Of a stretch of 64,000 bases of DNA, positions 10,398-23,752 are shown piece after piece. The position numbers were made by a program, and so were the translations under genes. The notes beneath the pieces are model-generated. The model worked only from the letters and a program-made list of their open reading frames with translations. It did not search any database and was not told the origin of the DNA. The stretch is from Craterostigma plantagineum (lineage: Eukaryota > Streptophyta > Magnoliopsida > Lamiales > Linderniaceae): assembly GCA_027422505.1 (NCBI GenBank), contig JAPQWV010000005.1, forward strand, positions 18,580,001 through 18,644,000, written 5' to 3'. Numbering within the stretch: the first letter of the stretch is position 1; each line of letters opens with the position of its first letter.

Positions 10398-12265
10398 TGA
10401 TAAACGTATTTTCTTACGTTTATATATGTTACATTTAAGTCGTTTGCATGACAAGAGAAGCCGTTTGGATTATTTTTGTGCTATAATATGGTTTCACAAC
10501 AAAATCAAACGTTTTACGGCAGTTTTGCGACAGTTTAGTATTTCTCAATGATCACGGGGTAAACGATGTCCGATGGACCTGAAATTTTAACCATAGATAG
10601 AAGACTCGTTAATCTTGATTCTGACCAAAGGGATTTTCAATCCGAGGTCTAGATTGAGAGATATGAATTTTTGAACTTGCTGCTGTTTTTCAGGAAAATG
10701 AGTCACGGCCGTGAAGCCCTTGCACGAGGCCGTGAACATCACCAGAGAGCCAGTTTCTAGCCCGATTGTGTCACGGCCGTGAACGTTGATTTTTCAAGCC
10801 GTGAATGGTGCTTCATGGCCGTGAAGGGAGGTGTTTGAGGCCGTGAATGCGGGCAGAAAGACAGTTTTTAAGACAGAACACTTCACGGCCGTGAACATTA
10901 AGCCCCCAAGCCGTGAACGCGGGCAGAAAATGCTTTTCTTCAGTACCAAAAGGTGTCACGGCCGTGAAGTTTCGTATACGAGACCGTGAACGTTTATATG
11001 GCAGCGTTAAAAGTCAAGGCAGATCGACATATGCCACATTAGTCAGAGCAAAGATCAGACACGTAAGAGCTTGGGACCAATTCTCTGCATAAGACAAGCC
11101 ATTCAATCTAATAGCAGACATGAAATCAGTTTTTGGGGGCTGCAATTAAGACTTTGGAAGCAAAAGATCTCTCAAAATTTCTTCCCCTTGGTATTCACGT
11201 TGAAGAAAATGCACAAGAAAGAAGGAAAAACTCTATATAAGAGCAACGTGAGGAGAAGAGAAGAAAAAAAAAAAAAGGTACGTGAAGGAAACACTATTAG
11301 CTCTCATATACACGTTACCATTCCAAAAACCTAAGAACACATACTTAGTTGCTCACCAAGTGCTCGATAAAAGTACTCAACGAAGAACGAGATTAACTTC
11401 GAAGTTGAATTCAGGGAAGTATTTATGATGTATTCAATGTTAGTTATGTGCTTCGTTGTGTTGATAATGAGTAGCTAAACCTATTGTATTTGAGATGAGA
11501 TGAACCCTAGCGAGATCGATCGTATGTTTACGTGTGTTTGATGTATTGCTATTGTTACGACTCGTTTATGAAGCATATAATTTTGATTATGTCTATGTGA
11601 TTGAAATTGTCTAGTTAGCTTGTCATGTCTAAGTGTTTAAGTTAACGTAGTCCGGGAAATCGTACGCTACGCTCGAGAGAGGGGCGAACGATTAAACCAC
11701 TCGTAAACGAGCGGAATAAACTCATCGCTAGAGATAGGTTGAACTACCCCGCCGGATTAGAGTCAAATCTAATAGTGGGATTTACCGTGTTTTTAATGCA
11801 ATCTTCGGTTAAGTAGTTAGGGAAGCTTGCCCGGCTATTTAATTAGTTGATTAGTTGTTTGCGAGTCTCATATGATAAGACGCAGTTTCGTCAGTCGTAT
11901 GAATTCGTACGCATGTTATAGGAATCTTCACGGTCTAATGATAGTGTTGCTTACGTATGCTTGATATATGTGTTGGTCGAGCTAGGGGGATTCGAAGTCT
12001 CAAATACGTCTGTTTACATAAGGGTTTTCTTCTTCGTGCTACTTAATTAAGTTGTATTTTCTAAGTATCGTTATTTACCGTTTCAACAATCAAACGTTCG
12101 TACTAGGATATTTAAGCAAACGTTTTTCTAAGGTACATAGTTCTTTTGGGATTCAATACTCGAATACTTGCTACGTCTATGCTATTTCGATAGGTATACT
12201 TGCCTGTTGAGCGTAGGATATTTCGTTAGTGTTCGTTTTATTTTATTACTCGATCCGCTCGATCA
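10398..12265 (+). mobile_element. Solo LTR of an Athila-like Ty3 retrotransposon
   Basis: Starts TGATAAACGTATTTT and ends CTCGATCA (TG...CA), with the 5-bp duplication TAAAT at 10393-10397 and 12266-12270. It is 1868 bp with no internal region on either side, so it is a solo LTR left by recombination. The LTR at 44268-45933 shares its start, its end and the CACGGCCGTG array. A TATA box (TATATAA, 11234-11240) follows the array, which places the array in U3. Confidence 0.88.
10703..10995 (+). repeat. Array of CACGGCCGTG palindromes in LTR U3
   Basis: About five units, each a palindrome TCACGGCCGTGA (one is CATGGCCGTG) followed some 10-20 bases later by a half-site GGCCGTGAA or AGCCGTGAA. Palindromes begin near 10703, 10771, 10814, 10883 and 10956. 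The same unit recurs in the second LTR of this family. Confidence 0.8.
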
Positions 12266-12502
12266 TAAATCAACCAACAAAAGCCATTAGTGTCACCCTA
12301 AAATACCCCATCAAAGGTCAGTTAAACAACATATATTCCCACAAGCATATATAGTCGAAATGGCCAAGTCTACTAAGTCCCAGACGATCATAAAACACAA
12401 CAAAAACATCCTCTTGCTTGTCCAATAACATTAAAGCATAAATAACTTCCTAACCATTGGCATGCTTTAGTACAACAACGCCCGTCATCGTTCTAGAAGC
12501 TA

Positions 12503-15500
12503 TCACTCGTTTAAGGACAACGAGGCTAACCGGTCAGCATTAGGGCTCGTACCTGTTTCCTGAGAAGCAGCACTCCTCAGTACCTCCATAGCCTCGTTGA
12601 CCTTAGCTTTAAGAGCCTCAGGCGATTCAAGCAAGTGCAAAACTTCAGTCTGATCCATTTCTAGTAGCATCCCCGTCACTTTCGCAGCCATTTGAGGCTC
12701 CAATTGTTCGACGAGCGGGTACAGATTCTCACCCAGCATCTACATTTAGTATAAAGCAGGATTCTTAAACTCGACTCTAACTCAGCAATTTGCTCAACGG
12801 TCCAGAAACTAATGGAAACGAAACTCTAAATCTCACCAAGTTATAAAAAGTATCCAAAGAGTTCACCTTAGTTCAAGTCAACAGAAAAAAATAAAAGCAA
12901 AAAGAAAAATGTATCCACCAGTACCAAAAGCTACTAGTCAAGTCCTTGACTGGAAGTTACATCAAGCAAGCACATTTAACAAAGAGGAAGAACTCATGTC
13001 AGGTCAGCACCATTGTGTGCTACAATTCCATCTAGCTCAGTGAATGATCCAAGCATATGAAGCCACGTATTTCGATCAAAAGGCAACGGATGTAAAGCCC
13101 AGCTAATTTTAACTAGCAGCAGGAAAGATACAGCCTCACATAAATGCATATATGTGTAGATGCTCACCATCCTCTGTTCGATGGGTGAAGCATTTGCAAG
13201 AGCAGAGGCCAAAGCACCTATAGGAATTGTCTGAGACATCCCCACATCACGCGATGGCAAGCCTCCCATGTCATAGGGGGCAGATAGCATACCTCCAGCT
13301 CCACCCTGCATGGAGATGTTAGGCATGGCCCTCCCAGGAGGGTTACGGTATCCCCGTCCTCTTGGAAGCATCTACATCAAGAAGCAGACAAGCCAAGGAA
13401 AAAAAATTGCACAAGTGTGAGAACAACCCAAATCAAGATATAATAAGGCTACTTCACCAGACACAATTAGCTTAAAAAACAACCCTCGTCAAATCAAATA
13501 TTAAATCAGAGAACGTTAGATATATCAAGAATTGTTATAACTAGATCTGATTCTAAAATAAATCAAGAATTGTTTTAACTAGATTTGATTCTAAAATAAT
13601 CACCCCAAACGCAAGAGAGGGGTAGAGAATATCACCCCACATCAAGAAAAATAGAGTATCATTCATTATATAGAACTCGAAGCATTACAGAAATCACAAA
13701 GGATGGTTACACAAAAATTGAAATATAATGAAGGCAAGTTTAAGAAGGATACCTGTGGCTGCATTTCAGGAATAGAAGGCGGTCCTTGATGTGTTGGGCC
13801 ATGATGATTGCGCCTGCCACCGGGGGCGTGGACCTTGTTGTCCTTGTTGCATTATAGGCATGAACATGTTCGGCATGAGAGGACCGGCCTGTCTCATACC
13901 AGGAAGGAGCTGTTGTTGATACCCCAAATCCATTCTGATAACCAAAAATAAAGGATGTCAATAATGTGACAAACACTGGTCCTTGGTCATTGGTCTAGCC
14001 TTAAGTCTTAAAAAACACAAACGTCGGTCATGGATCTTGTCTAAAACACAAACATTGATCAAGGCATCAACATGTTTACCATAGGAAGAAAGAAAACATT
14101 AAAACCATATCTAGAAAATATAATTAGGCTAAGAAAACATCACTTGCTTCAAATTTACTTTAGCAACCCTATAACAGTACTTGGGCATATAAAAATCTAG
14201 GTCAACTATAGAAGCAGATAAATTATAGAAGTTATTTAAAGAAAGTTTACTTGGGCATGAATGATGGCAGGTGGGGGTTGCCCATAGAATAATTGCTGTC
14301 CTAAAGCAGGAGCACCAGGAGCAAACATTGGCATACGAGGACCCATGGTAGGAATCATGGCTAGTGGCCTCATTTGACTAAATTGAGCCTGAAATAAAGT
14401 AATTCACGGAAGCAATTGTAACGACATTCACCACCAAAGAATACAAACGTGAAGAGCATGCAACTTGTGCCAATTAATAGGAAATACTAACCATATAGCC
14501 AAACCAAGAAAGCTTATGAACAGAGCAACAGCGAAAGCAGTACTTATCAACCAGAATACAAACCATTTAAAGTTGGCACTAAGAACACAGAACCACAGTC
14601 CATAATTTGTATCAGTAAAGCTCAAAGGCAAGAGGCAACATAATTGTGATAACCTAGGCTGCTCAATCGAAAACCACTACTTCTGTTAGTTAATGCCATG
14701 GACTCATCGATCACTTGCCACTTAGTCACTTACTTCTAAGGAGCATATACTGATGCAAAATAACATGTACCTGCAACCTATTTACTCTGTCTTCCTTCCT
14801 TTCTGCAAAAGCAACATAAAGGGGTTTGTTGAATGCGATTCTGCCATTCATTTCAGCAATCTAAACAAACAGCAGAAAAAAAGGCAAAACAAGAGTTAAC
14901 CCTTCTTCCAGCCAAATGAAACAAGTGAAAGACCACAACTATGGAAAGGAAAAAAATACACTCAACTGCTTTAGAAGCCTCTTCTGGTGAAGCAAATGCA
15001 ACAAATCCTGATCCCCTGCTGATCCCTTTTGGATCTCGCATCACCTTAATATTTATTAAGCGGATTTTAAAAAAACCTAACATATAAGGTTACAAAACTT
15101 CATATAATGCACGTGTTCATCATATGTGACAACGGTTACTTAGCAAAGCAGGATTGATCAAAAGGGCAGGACAGTGTAGTAATAGGAAAGGATCATTCAC
15201 TAACTTTGCATGAAGTTATTGATCCGAATGGAGAGAATAATTCCCGAAGTTCATCATCGCCAATGCTGTCATCGAGATTTTTTACATACAGATTCGACCT
15301 CTGTGATCTTTCCGCTGCATCTTTCGCCGCCTGATCGTGCTGATATTTTAGTTCCTGTTCTCTCTCTGATTTCTTTTGGGCTCTCCCCACATACCATTCT
15401 TTGTCATCAAACATTTTGCCATTGAGGGATTCAACAGCTTTAGCAGCATCCTCTGCATTTTCAAAGTTAACGAATCCAAAGCATCTCGAGGTTCCATCTG

Positions 15501-16678
15501 CATTTCTCATCACCACCGTACTAGTGATTGATCCAAATTCACCAAAAATATTTTTCAGATCATCTTCAGTCACAGAGTCAGACAGATTCTTGACAAAGAC
15601 ATTAGTAAATGCTATCCTATCAGCCGGCGTCTCTCTTTCTTGTTTCCGGACAAAGGGTCCCACGTAGACTTGCTTTCCATTCAAAAGCATCCCGTTGAGC
15701 TTCTCAATCGCATTCTTTGCTGACTCCTCACTAGCGTACTGCACAAAACCATAGCCCAACGACTGTCCAGAAGCATCTGTAGCTACTTTGCAGGAGAGGA
15801 TGCTCCCAAAGGCTGAAAATGTATCATGCAGAGCTTTGTGGTCGATGTCCTTGTCCAAATTCTGTATTACAAAAATCCATCATCCGCAAAATTCATAGTA
15901 GTACCAACAATAACTACACTACAAACACTTGTAATAAATAGGGATCAAGCAAATTAATGCTGAAATGAAAAAAACCGAAACCTTAATAAATATGTTTCCG
16001 TTGACACTGCGACGTGCAGCAGGATCGCGATTAGAATACATTATCCTAATGGGTTTTCCATTGAGGGGAGTGAAGTTAAGCTCCTCCAAAGCTCTCGCAG
16101 CTGCCATCAACACAAAGCAAAAACTGTCAGGTCTTAAGGGTTTAAAGAGGGCAAGGAAGACCAATAACCAACATGTAATAACATCTTTGAGTAGTAGACA
16201 AACAAATGAACGTTTCAACAGCGATCACAATCCAAAAAATAATGTCTTCCCCATAATAGGCTAATAAAATTTTTGATAAAAGTCGTAAAACAGTGTACAC
16301 CCACTCTTCAGCCAGCCATAACTCAAACCAAGCCAACTAATTCCCCATTGCAATTTTAGGATAACGAAGACACTGTTTTTTTTTTCTTTTCCAAATTTAA
16401 AAACAACAATACACTAATATCGAATACGAACCATCCTGAGCGTTGGCATAGTTCACATAGCCGTATCCAAGAGACCTTGAAGTAGCCGTGTCTCTACAAA
16501 CCCTAACGGAAACAACATCACCAATCTGATTGAACATCTCATAAAGCTGCGGGTCTGTGACGCTCACGTCGAGATCACCAACGTAGAGTGACGTCACGAG
16601 GGGCGTAGCTTGGCCATTCGACGCCGTGTTCTGCACCTGCGATTGTGGCTGAATCTGCGCCTGAGTTTCCATCTCCAT
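12503..16678 (-). CDS. Poly(A)-binding protein, cytoplasmic (PABPC)
   Basis: Nine exons, all phases checked: 16432-16678, 15982-16100, 15205-15861, 14967-15044, 14771-14860, 14251-14388, 13753-13934, 13168-13371, 12503-12739; about 649 residues. It binds mRNA poly(A) tails and joins them to translation initiation and deadenylation factors. Four RRMs are visible (near residues 30-110, 117-195, 207-285, 313-390) with RNP motifs such as [21 protein letters not shown] and GSGFVAF. A proline/glutamine-rich linker follows, then a C-terminal MLLE domain with [10 protein letters not shown]. Exon 7 (182 bp) has two extra bases, one in CCCC (13922-13925) and one in GGGGG (13822-13826). Removing both restores [18 protein letters not shown] and the downstream phase. 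These are probably assembly errors. Plant class II PABPs (PAB2/4/8) are the closest type by feel; I cannot assign the exact paralogue. Confidence 0.93.
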
Positions 16679-17074
16679 TCAAACAAATATAAATTAGCGG
16701 ATTATTGATTTTTTTTTTTAAATAATCTGATTCCCTCCCCTCTTTACACAATCTAAACTAATTCTCAACAACACGAGAAAGGGAGCAAAAGGAAATAACA
16801 ATCCCAAAATCTGTGAGTTCCGTCGGGTAGGGTTTCCTCTCTAAATTGGATAATATTTTTGGGTTTTTCAGATGAACTTAAATTTTTTTCTTTTTCTGTT
16901 TTCGAAGGTTTATCGAAAAGAGGAGAGGGAAAGATAAAGACCACGGTGAAGCTACGGTGGCTAACGCCGATGAATGGCGGAGGATTCTATGGAACAGAGG
17001 GAGAGAAAATAGCTTCTGCAGTCTTTGAAACGTAACTGCGTACTGAGAATGTGCGTCGAGGAGTCGTGTATACC
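16679..17074 (-). other. 5' region of the PABP gene
   Basis: 5' UTR and promoter of the PABP gene. It holds a pyrimidine/purine-rich leader and AGGGTTT (telo-box-like in reverse) near 16830. No ORF. Confidence 0.4.
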
Positions 17075-17965
17075 TAGGGGTGGTTCGGTACGGTATACCG
17101 TACCAAAACCGTGATACCGTTTACCGTACCGAAATTTCGGTATTGAAAAAAATCATACCAATACCATACCAAAATTTCGGTATACCTTAAATTTCGATAC
17201 GGTATCATACCGAAATTTCGATACGGTATCGGTATCATACCTTCTATACCATTAACACGGAGGGTTTTTAACCATGCGTGCCTCATAACTCGTTAATTCG
17301 TTTGTTTCCAATTTTTAGTCAATTCAAACTCCTTAGGCCCAATAAGATGGATTATTAATACCAAAATTTCAAAATAAAAAAGATTTTTAATTCATAAAAT
17401 AACATTAAATAATTTACATGTTTTAGTCAGTCTCATTACTAAGACAAAGAACTGTACATAACTACAAAATACAAATTTATATAGAGATAATTAAAATGAA
17501 ATTGTTATTTAAAAAAATTAGTGAAAAAGTAATTGCATTGCATCTTCACGCTTTCAAAATCCTGAAGAAAAAAACATTAAAAATACCAAAATTAAACGTA
17601 ACTTGACTTAGGTATAATAGGTAAAATATGGTGGACGTCAATAATCTTAAAAGGTTGGATATAGGGATACATAAATTTATGAAGATCCTTATAATATTTT
17701 TACCCATTTGATATTTTTTAGAAATAATATAATATATGTATGTGTATATATATATATATAATATTTAAAATTTTGTATTTCGGTATTTCGGTATAATCGG
17801 TATACCTAATTTTTAAAATTTTCATACCATTACCGTACCGAAAATTTTCGGTACGGTATCATACCTTACCAAAAACTTCGGTATACCAAAATTTTCGATA
17901 TTTTCGATACGTTACGATACGATAAGGACGGTATATCGGTATTTCGGTATATTTCCCCAGCCCTA
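17075..17965. mobile_element. hAT MITE built from GGTA/CCGAAAT repeats, copy 1
   Basis: Starts TAGGGGTGGTTCGG and ends CCCCAGCCCTA, flanked by TGTATACC on both sides (17067-17074 and 17966-17973), an 8-bp hAT-type duplication. The subterminal regions are arrays of GGTATACCG and CGAAATTTCGGTA, which are themselves palindromic. It is 891 bp. The small minus-strand ORF near the left end only translates these repeats. Confidence 0.85.
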
Positions 17966-18896
17966 TGTATACCTAAGCAAGGAATAGGATTGGATGCGGA
18001 CAAGTACACCGTTAGTCATCTGTGCCCTAACATGCTCACCGTTCGATTATCTTATATAAAAAAAATAAAAAAAAATCGAAAACGCTAGTTCGTTCCTAGA
18101 AATCGACTTCGTAGATGAGAGAGCAAGTCAACTCAGTTTGCTCCAAACCTTGAAAGCTTACGACACCGTTTCATCAAACCTCGAATGTTGATAGTGGAGC
18201 ACCGCTAAGCTAGGCTCTGGTTTCAGCCTTTCAGGTCAGCTTACCATTTTGCTTATGATATGATTGCTTGATAAAATATACTGCCATTATCGGTCCGATA
18301 TCGACTTTTTCTTTAGATTCCGATTGTTCATAGTTCAATTATCGTATTAGATTGGAAGAGATCGGGCTCGACTTGTTTAGGAATGTCAATTGAAGATTAC
18401 AATCGATGCTTTGTGTTGAGTTAGGCGTGTTCTTACGTAGGTGTTGGTTGTAGTTTGTTGATGCGAATCGCATTCACCTTATTTTCAACGAGTACGGTTA
18501 AGTACAGTAGCAAATTTAATTGGCCTGTTGATGGTTTCACTTGTGCTGCGTTGGTGATAGCCAGGCGAATTGTTTATTTAGGGAACTGTTATTAGCGTAT
18601 GCAAGTTGTAATTGGGTGTCAAACTTGCTATTTTATCCTTGCTTTGTTTGGTCTATTCATAATATTTTTTTTTAGTATTTCCAATCCTTTACTTCATATG
18701 AAAAAAACGGCAGCAATACTGTTGATGCATTGTACGCAACTCGATTTATGTTACCGGAAACTATTAATTCCTTGCACCAATTGGGTTTTAGGTTTGAATC
18801 ATGAAATTCAACAAATATCTTGTTTTTATGGTTTATATTCTAAAGCTTGAAAAACTTCTCCTCTTTCAGAAATAAGAAGGCCCTGAATTGGTAAAC
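17966..18896 (+). other. Promoter and 5' UTR of the PTEN2-like gene
   Basis: A likely leader exon ends at CAG|GT (18234/18235) and a likely 5' UTR intron runs to TTTCAG at 18869, so the coding exon starts at 18870. This is inferred from splice-site sequence only. Nothing else is recognised. Confidence 0.4.
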
Positions 18897-21800
18897 ATGA
18901 GTTCGGTCTCTGCTGAATCATCAAGTCTACAGGATGTCATGTCTTCAGATTCATCTTTAGGATCTGCGCCCAATAATCCTGAAAATGTATCTTCCAAATT
19001 CTCCACCTGGGCCAAGAATCTGAAAATTCCCCAGCCATTTTCTGGTTCCCAGGAGGAAGTGCCATCTGAAAACTCAGCCAAATCTACCTTTTCCCGTTTA
19101 ACTAGTGGGTTGGGGATTCGTTTGTCTCCCAGATCTCCTCAATCGGATGAAGGGTCAGGTGGCACTTCACCTAATACACAGTCGGGTTTTATGGGAACCA
19201 TCACAAGAGGGATAGTTGACTCTTCCAAAAGTGCAGTTAAGGCTGTTCAGGTCAAAGCACGCCGTGCTGTATCTCAAAACAAACGAAGATATCAGGTAGT
19301 CCAATATTAAGTTTGCTGTTTGTTGTTTTAATTCAGGTTCCGTTTCCTGTTTTGCAACCTGCATTTCTTTATGCATTTATTTCTAAATCTTTTTTGTCCG
19401 CTAGTGAGGTGATCATGAGCGATATGGTTTCATTTCATTAAAATCGTTTTTTTCTCAGTTATGTCAAGTTGTTATCATTCTTTTTTAGGATTGGTGTTTT
19501 CTCTGAAAAATTCTTTGTTCTCTTTTAGGAAGGAGGGTTCGATTTGGATATGACCTACATTACCGAAAATATCATTGCTATGGGATTTCCAGCTGGCGAT
19601 ATGAGCTCTGGCTTCTTCGGTTATGTTGAGGTACAGTCTATATTTTCTGAAGCTTCAGGATGCTGTCTATTGTTAATAGTTCCAAATTTAACTGAATTTC
19701 AGGGATTTTATAGAAACCATATGGATGAAGTTATCAGATTCTTTGAAACTTATCACAAGGTAATTGGGTCTATGAATTCGGGCCGTTTAGATACTGGTGA
19801 GGTGTCTTTTCTCATTCTTCAGACATTGAAACTAAGTAGCATTATCTCGTTATATTAATGTTGTATGGATGACGTAAATAGGATAATAAAATGTTAATTC
19901 ATTTAGGCCTATTGAATGATGCAGGACAAGTATAAAGTATACAACCTCTGCTCTGAAAGATTGTATGATGCGTCATTATTTGAGGGAAAGGTTTGTATAT
20001 TCGCTTATCCGTTTAGAGGTAACTCTTTCCGTTGTCTTTAGTTTTAATAGTTTGATGACTATATAATCTGCAGGTGGCATGTTTTCCATTTGATGATCAT
20101 AACTGCCCTCCTATACAACTCATCAAATCATTTTGCGAGAGCGCATATTCATGGTTGAAGGAAGATATTGAAAATGTTGTGGTTGTGCATTGCAAAGCAG
20201 GAATGGCTAGGACTGGTTTGATGATATCGAGTCTTTTGTTGTACCTGAAGGTAGTTTAGTGTTGTTAAAAATCCTCCATGGCGGTATGGCGTAGCGTTTT
20301 TTGGCTTTCCTCCATGCCACGCTATCCGCCATATTCCCGCCACCCCATGGATATATGGCGGGGTTTTGGCTTTCCGCCATTCGCCATTGATAACACTGAT
20401 TACACTTCTAGAAATGATTCGTATGTTGTTTCCGAGAGGAAATGATGCGAAGGCGGAAAATGATTCTAAAGGAATACGTCACCTAGTTTAGTATCTAACT
20501 CCATGATAATTGCACTTTTTGTAGTTCTTCCCAACAGCAGAGGAATCTATTGAGTATTACAATCAGAAAAGGTGTGTTGATGGAAAAGGACTTGTTCTGC
20601 CTAGTCAGATTGTGAGTGTATTCCTACATATATTTCTCCAACTTTATGAAACTTCGTCGGAACTTTCAATTTCTGATTTTTTTTTTTCTCATAGAGATAC
20701 GTCAAGTACTTTGAGCGCATATTGACCTACTTCAATGGAGAAAACCAGCCAGGTCGCAGGTGTGAAATAATTATAATTGAACCTCTTTCAGTCTGATGTA
20801 GTTTTTCTGCGGATAACTTACTTTATTATGCAGCCTTATGTTGTTTGTGTGAAACGAGAGCCTTCAGTACTTAATCTAATTACAGTTTCTCGGGTTATTA
20901 CGGTGAAACTTTAGGTGCATGCTTAGAGGTTTTCGATTGCATAGATGCCCATATTGGATCAGGCCTTCCATTACAGTGTCTGATCATAATGGTGAGTTTC
21001 AATATCTCCCAACAGCTTACTTTCCAAGTCTCCATCCTTTACTATGCTTTTTCTATTCTGGTCTGTCTTTTCTAATTGGATATTTGACCGAGCCATTTAT
21101 CTGTTTTATTCTGGTTTTATAGAATTTTTATTATCCCTTTACTCATCTCTCTTTCTACACACACAAACACAATATGTACTTATCGGAATGCCTTCTGTTC
21201 TGTAGGTGTGCTCTTTACAACTAGAAAGCATCCAAGAACCAAGGACTTGTCGGTGAGTTTCTTTTCCCAGTTAGTAATCTTCACTCATACCGAGACTCTT
21301 CCAAAGCTCCAACATCCAAAACTAAATCACTTTCACCTGATTAGTGCATGTAGACCTTGCGCATTCACGATAGAGCAGTAAATAATATCACAGTGAATGC
21401 TTTCTGAAAAGGCAAAGCAGTAATAAAAGAAAAATGTGCCAAATTATGCTTCCCTTAATTCTTAGAATTTGGCAGATGGATAGTGTTATCAATAGATTAA
21501 TAAGTCACATGTGTCCCACATCAGATAATTTAGAAGAGATTGAGTAGCTTATATGTTGATAGGCTACTACACCTATCACCAATTGGTTTTAAGGATGAAA
21601 CCCCATCAACTTATGTGGGCCCAACTTTTCTTAATGGGTCGATGTTAAACCCAATTATGAAATTCACAGATAGAATCTTAATTGTAGCGTTTATGCAGCC
21701 CGAAGACTTTTGGTTCAGCGCACCTAAGAAGGGCATAATGGTCTTTGCTCTACCTGGGGAGCCAGGCCTGACTGAGTTATCCGGAGACTTCAAAGTCCAC

Positions 21801-22507
21801 TTTCACGATGGCCAAGGAGACTTCTACTGGTACGTCGAATCTCTTTTATCTAATCAATCTCAAGCAAAATGGATTGATAGGGCACGATAAGTTTCGTATA
21901 CCAACCACAAATGACCGAAAAGTATTGGTGAATTTCTACTACTTTCTCAGTTGGCTGAACACAACAATGATTGAAAACCGCAAAGTCCTGAACACAAGTG
22001 ACCTTGATGGCTTTGATAAGGTGTGTGTTTTGCACATATAGACTGTTAAACAAAACAGCAAAGTCACATTCCAACAATGTGATTCGATCTCATTTTACGA
22101 TTTTCTCCGTACAGAGAAAGCTTCCATCTCCAGGTTTCCAAGTCGAAGTCGTGCTTTCAGATTACGAAACTGCCATTTCTTCTTTTGGGGACTCGTCGCA
22201 AAACGTTCCAACTCAACCGCCCGAAAATTCTGGCGCAAGCACAAAAGACCAACCTTCCCAAGCCGAGGAATCGTCACCGTCTCAGAGCCCTATGGATCCA
22301 AAAACTGTTGATGATATTGCAGGTAAAACTGAGAAAGTTTCGTTAAAAACTGAATCATCAGCGCAAAAGGAGTTTAAGAAAGAAAATACGGAGAAAACTT
22401 TTTCTGGTGGTAATGATTCGGTTGGGGAGGTTAGCGAGTTCAAGGCAATGGCTGCCGATGCATCGGTGTTTTCATTTGACGACGATGAAGATTATGAGAG
22501 TGAGTGA
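18897..22507 (+). CDS. PTEN2: PTEN2-type phosphatidylinositol 3-phosphatase
   Basis: Twelve coding exons: 18897-19295, 19529-19630, 19703-19759, 19925-19990, 20074-20250, 20525-20611, 20695-20759, 20915-20991, 21206-21252, 21699-21829, 21951-22020, 22115-22507. All are in phase, giving 556 residues. The order is: plant-specific serine-rich N-terminus (about 1-130); phosphatase domain starting FDLDMTYITENIIAMGFPA; active-site loop HCKAGMARTG with the catalytic Cys near residue 248; a C2 domain (RGFRLHRCPYW to FQVEVVLSDY); and an acidic, serine-rich tail ending DDDEDYESE. It dephosphorylates 3-phosphoinositides; Arabidopsis PTEN2 proteins also bind phosphatidic acid. The loop is the plant version of human CKAGKGR. 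No coding disruption. A 140-bp MITE sits just after the exon 5 donor and a repeat fragment lies in the ninth coding intron. Confidence 0.95.
20258..20397. mobile_element. 140-bp MITE in a PTEN2 intron
   Basis: The ends AGTGTTGTTAAAAATCC and AGTGTTATCAATGGCG (reverse complement) are hAT-like terminal repeats, and the interior is made of ATGGCGG/CCGCCAT repeats. It starts eight bases after the exon junction at 20250. No 8-bp duplication could be found. Confidence 0.6.
21480..21665. repeat. Dispersed repeat fragment in a PTEN2 intron
   Basis: The segment with GTGTCCCACATCAGATAA and CACCAATTGGTTTTAAGGAT resembles a sequence common in plant genomes as LTR or TRIM debris. No termini are seen. The small ORF across it (21540-21690, running into the exon) is not independent coding sequence. 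Confidence 0.4.
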
Positions 22508-22868
22508 AGGGAGTTGCTTTGCTTCTTCTATGTTTAATGTCATATTATTGCTTGAACTTTGCTTGTGTATATATTTAGTTTGCTGGTGCATTTGGTTCTT
22601 TAAAGTTGGGTTATAGATTATGTTTGTCTTGGAGAATTTGGATTTTGGATGTTTCTTTTGTGTTCAGCTGTGTCGAACTATTATTTGTATAGTTCGCCTA
22701 TCACACACGTTCCAAGTAAAATCGAATGTGAAGTTTATATATTTATATAGTGCATGGGTATTGAAATTTATGTGTATTGAAAGTGAGTATTATATTTTCA
22801 CAAATCAAACGAGTGCAGCTACAAGAATAAGTCAGATTTCAGCTCAAACTAACCGGGGCTTTTTAATT

Positions 22869-23317
22869 AAAATAATGCTATTTAAAGCAAAATTCAATAA
22901 AATAGTTGGCCGAAATTAATAAAATAGAGCAAAACGGGTCCATTAAGAGCGACGTTGCTGGCTCGAAAAAATGGACCTCTTTTTCGAGAAAAAGCGTTGG
23001 GCCCATGTTTCGGCCCAAAATCACCTAGCGTCGCACCCAATAGGCGCGGCGCCGCACTTAATACCCGCGACGGGTTGACGCAGCCCGGACAACGATTTGA
23101 CGGCCCATTACGCGTTTGTCTCCAATAGTACTCCACTAACTCGCCACCGCGTCCATTAGACGCGACGTCGCTCCCATTGCATGCGATGTCGCGGGCGTTA
23201 CTTTCGATGGTTTTGGTTATTTAAACTCCGCGCTTAATGGACCCGGTTTGCTCTATGTTATTAATTTCGGCCAAAATAACCCTATTTTATTGAATTTTGC
23301 TTAAATAACATTATTTT
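22869..23317. mobile_element. Inverted-repeat (fold-back) MITE
   Basis: Arms of roughly 100 bp are inverted copies: AAAATAATG...GGCCGAAATTAATAA on the left and its complement on the right (TTATTAATTTCGGCC...CATTATTTT). The centre is GC-rich with GGCGCGGCGCC-type palindromes. It has no ORF, and no clear target duplication was found. It abuts the element starting at 23320. Confidence 0.65.
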
Positions 23318-23319
23318 AA

Positions 23320-23752
23320 GGTGAATCTATAGAAAAATACCTACTTGAATAAAATTTTTACATATAGGTACCCATGTCAGAAATTTTTACAGATAGGTAC
23401 CCGATTTAATGTTTACCAGTTCTTCAGTCACACCGTACCTTCCTGTGTGTATGACGTACCATAACACGTTGATGTAGGGTACCTAAATGTATTTGTACGG
23501 CGTACCTTATGTGTTATAGTTGGCGTACCTAGGCGTACCTAAATGTGCTAATACGGGGTACCATTTTCTCAACGTATGACGTACCACAATACGTTGATAT
23601 AGGGTACCTAAATGTGTTGTATGGCGTACCTGCGGCGGATCGGGTACCTATCTGCAAAAAATTTATTCTACTAGGCCCTACATATAAAAAAATCTGACAG
23701 GGTACTAAATTACAAGGTTTTTTCCAAATGGGTATTTATTCGCGAAGACCCC
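23320..23752. mobile_element. Short MULE-derived element with GTAC clusters
   Basis: The termini GGTGAATCTATAGAAAAATACC and GGGGTCTTCGCGAATAAATACC (reverse complement) match those of the 46325-46744 element and resemble the TIRs of the autonomous MULE at 54537-63760. A TGTCAG block sits inside both ends. I count about 15 GTAC tetramers in 433 bp, mostly as GGTACC, CGTACC or GGTACG. The flanks TTATTTTAA and TTATTTTTT are a poor 9-bp duplication. No ORF. Confidence 0.65.

Noticed and set aside
17074..17286. Small minus-strand ORF with YRNFGMIPYRN repeats, and its partner at 31003-31185
   Set aside because: Both lie at the ends of the two hAT MITE copies and encode only the GGTATCATACCGAAAT-type repeats.
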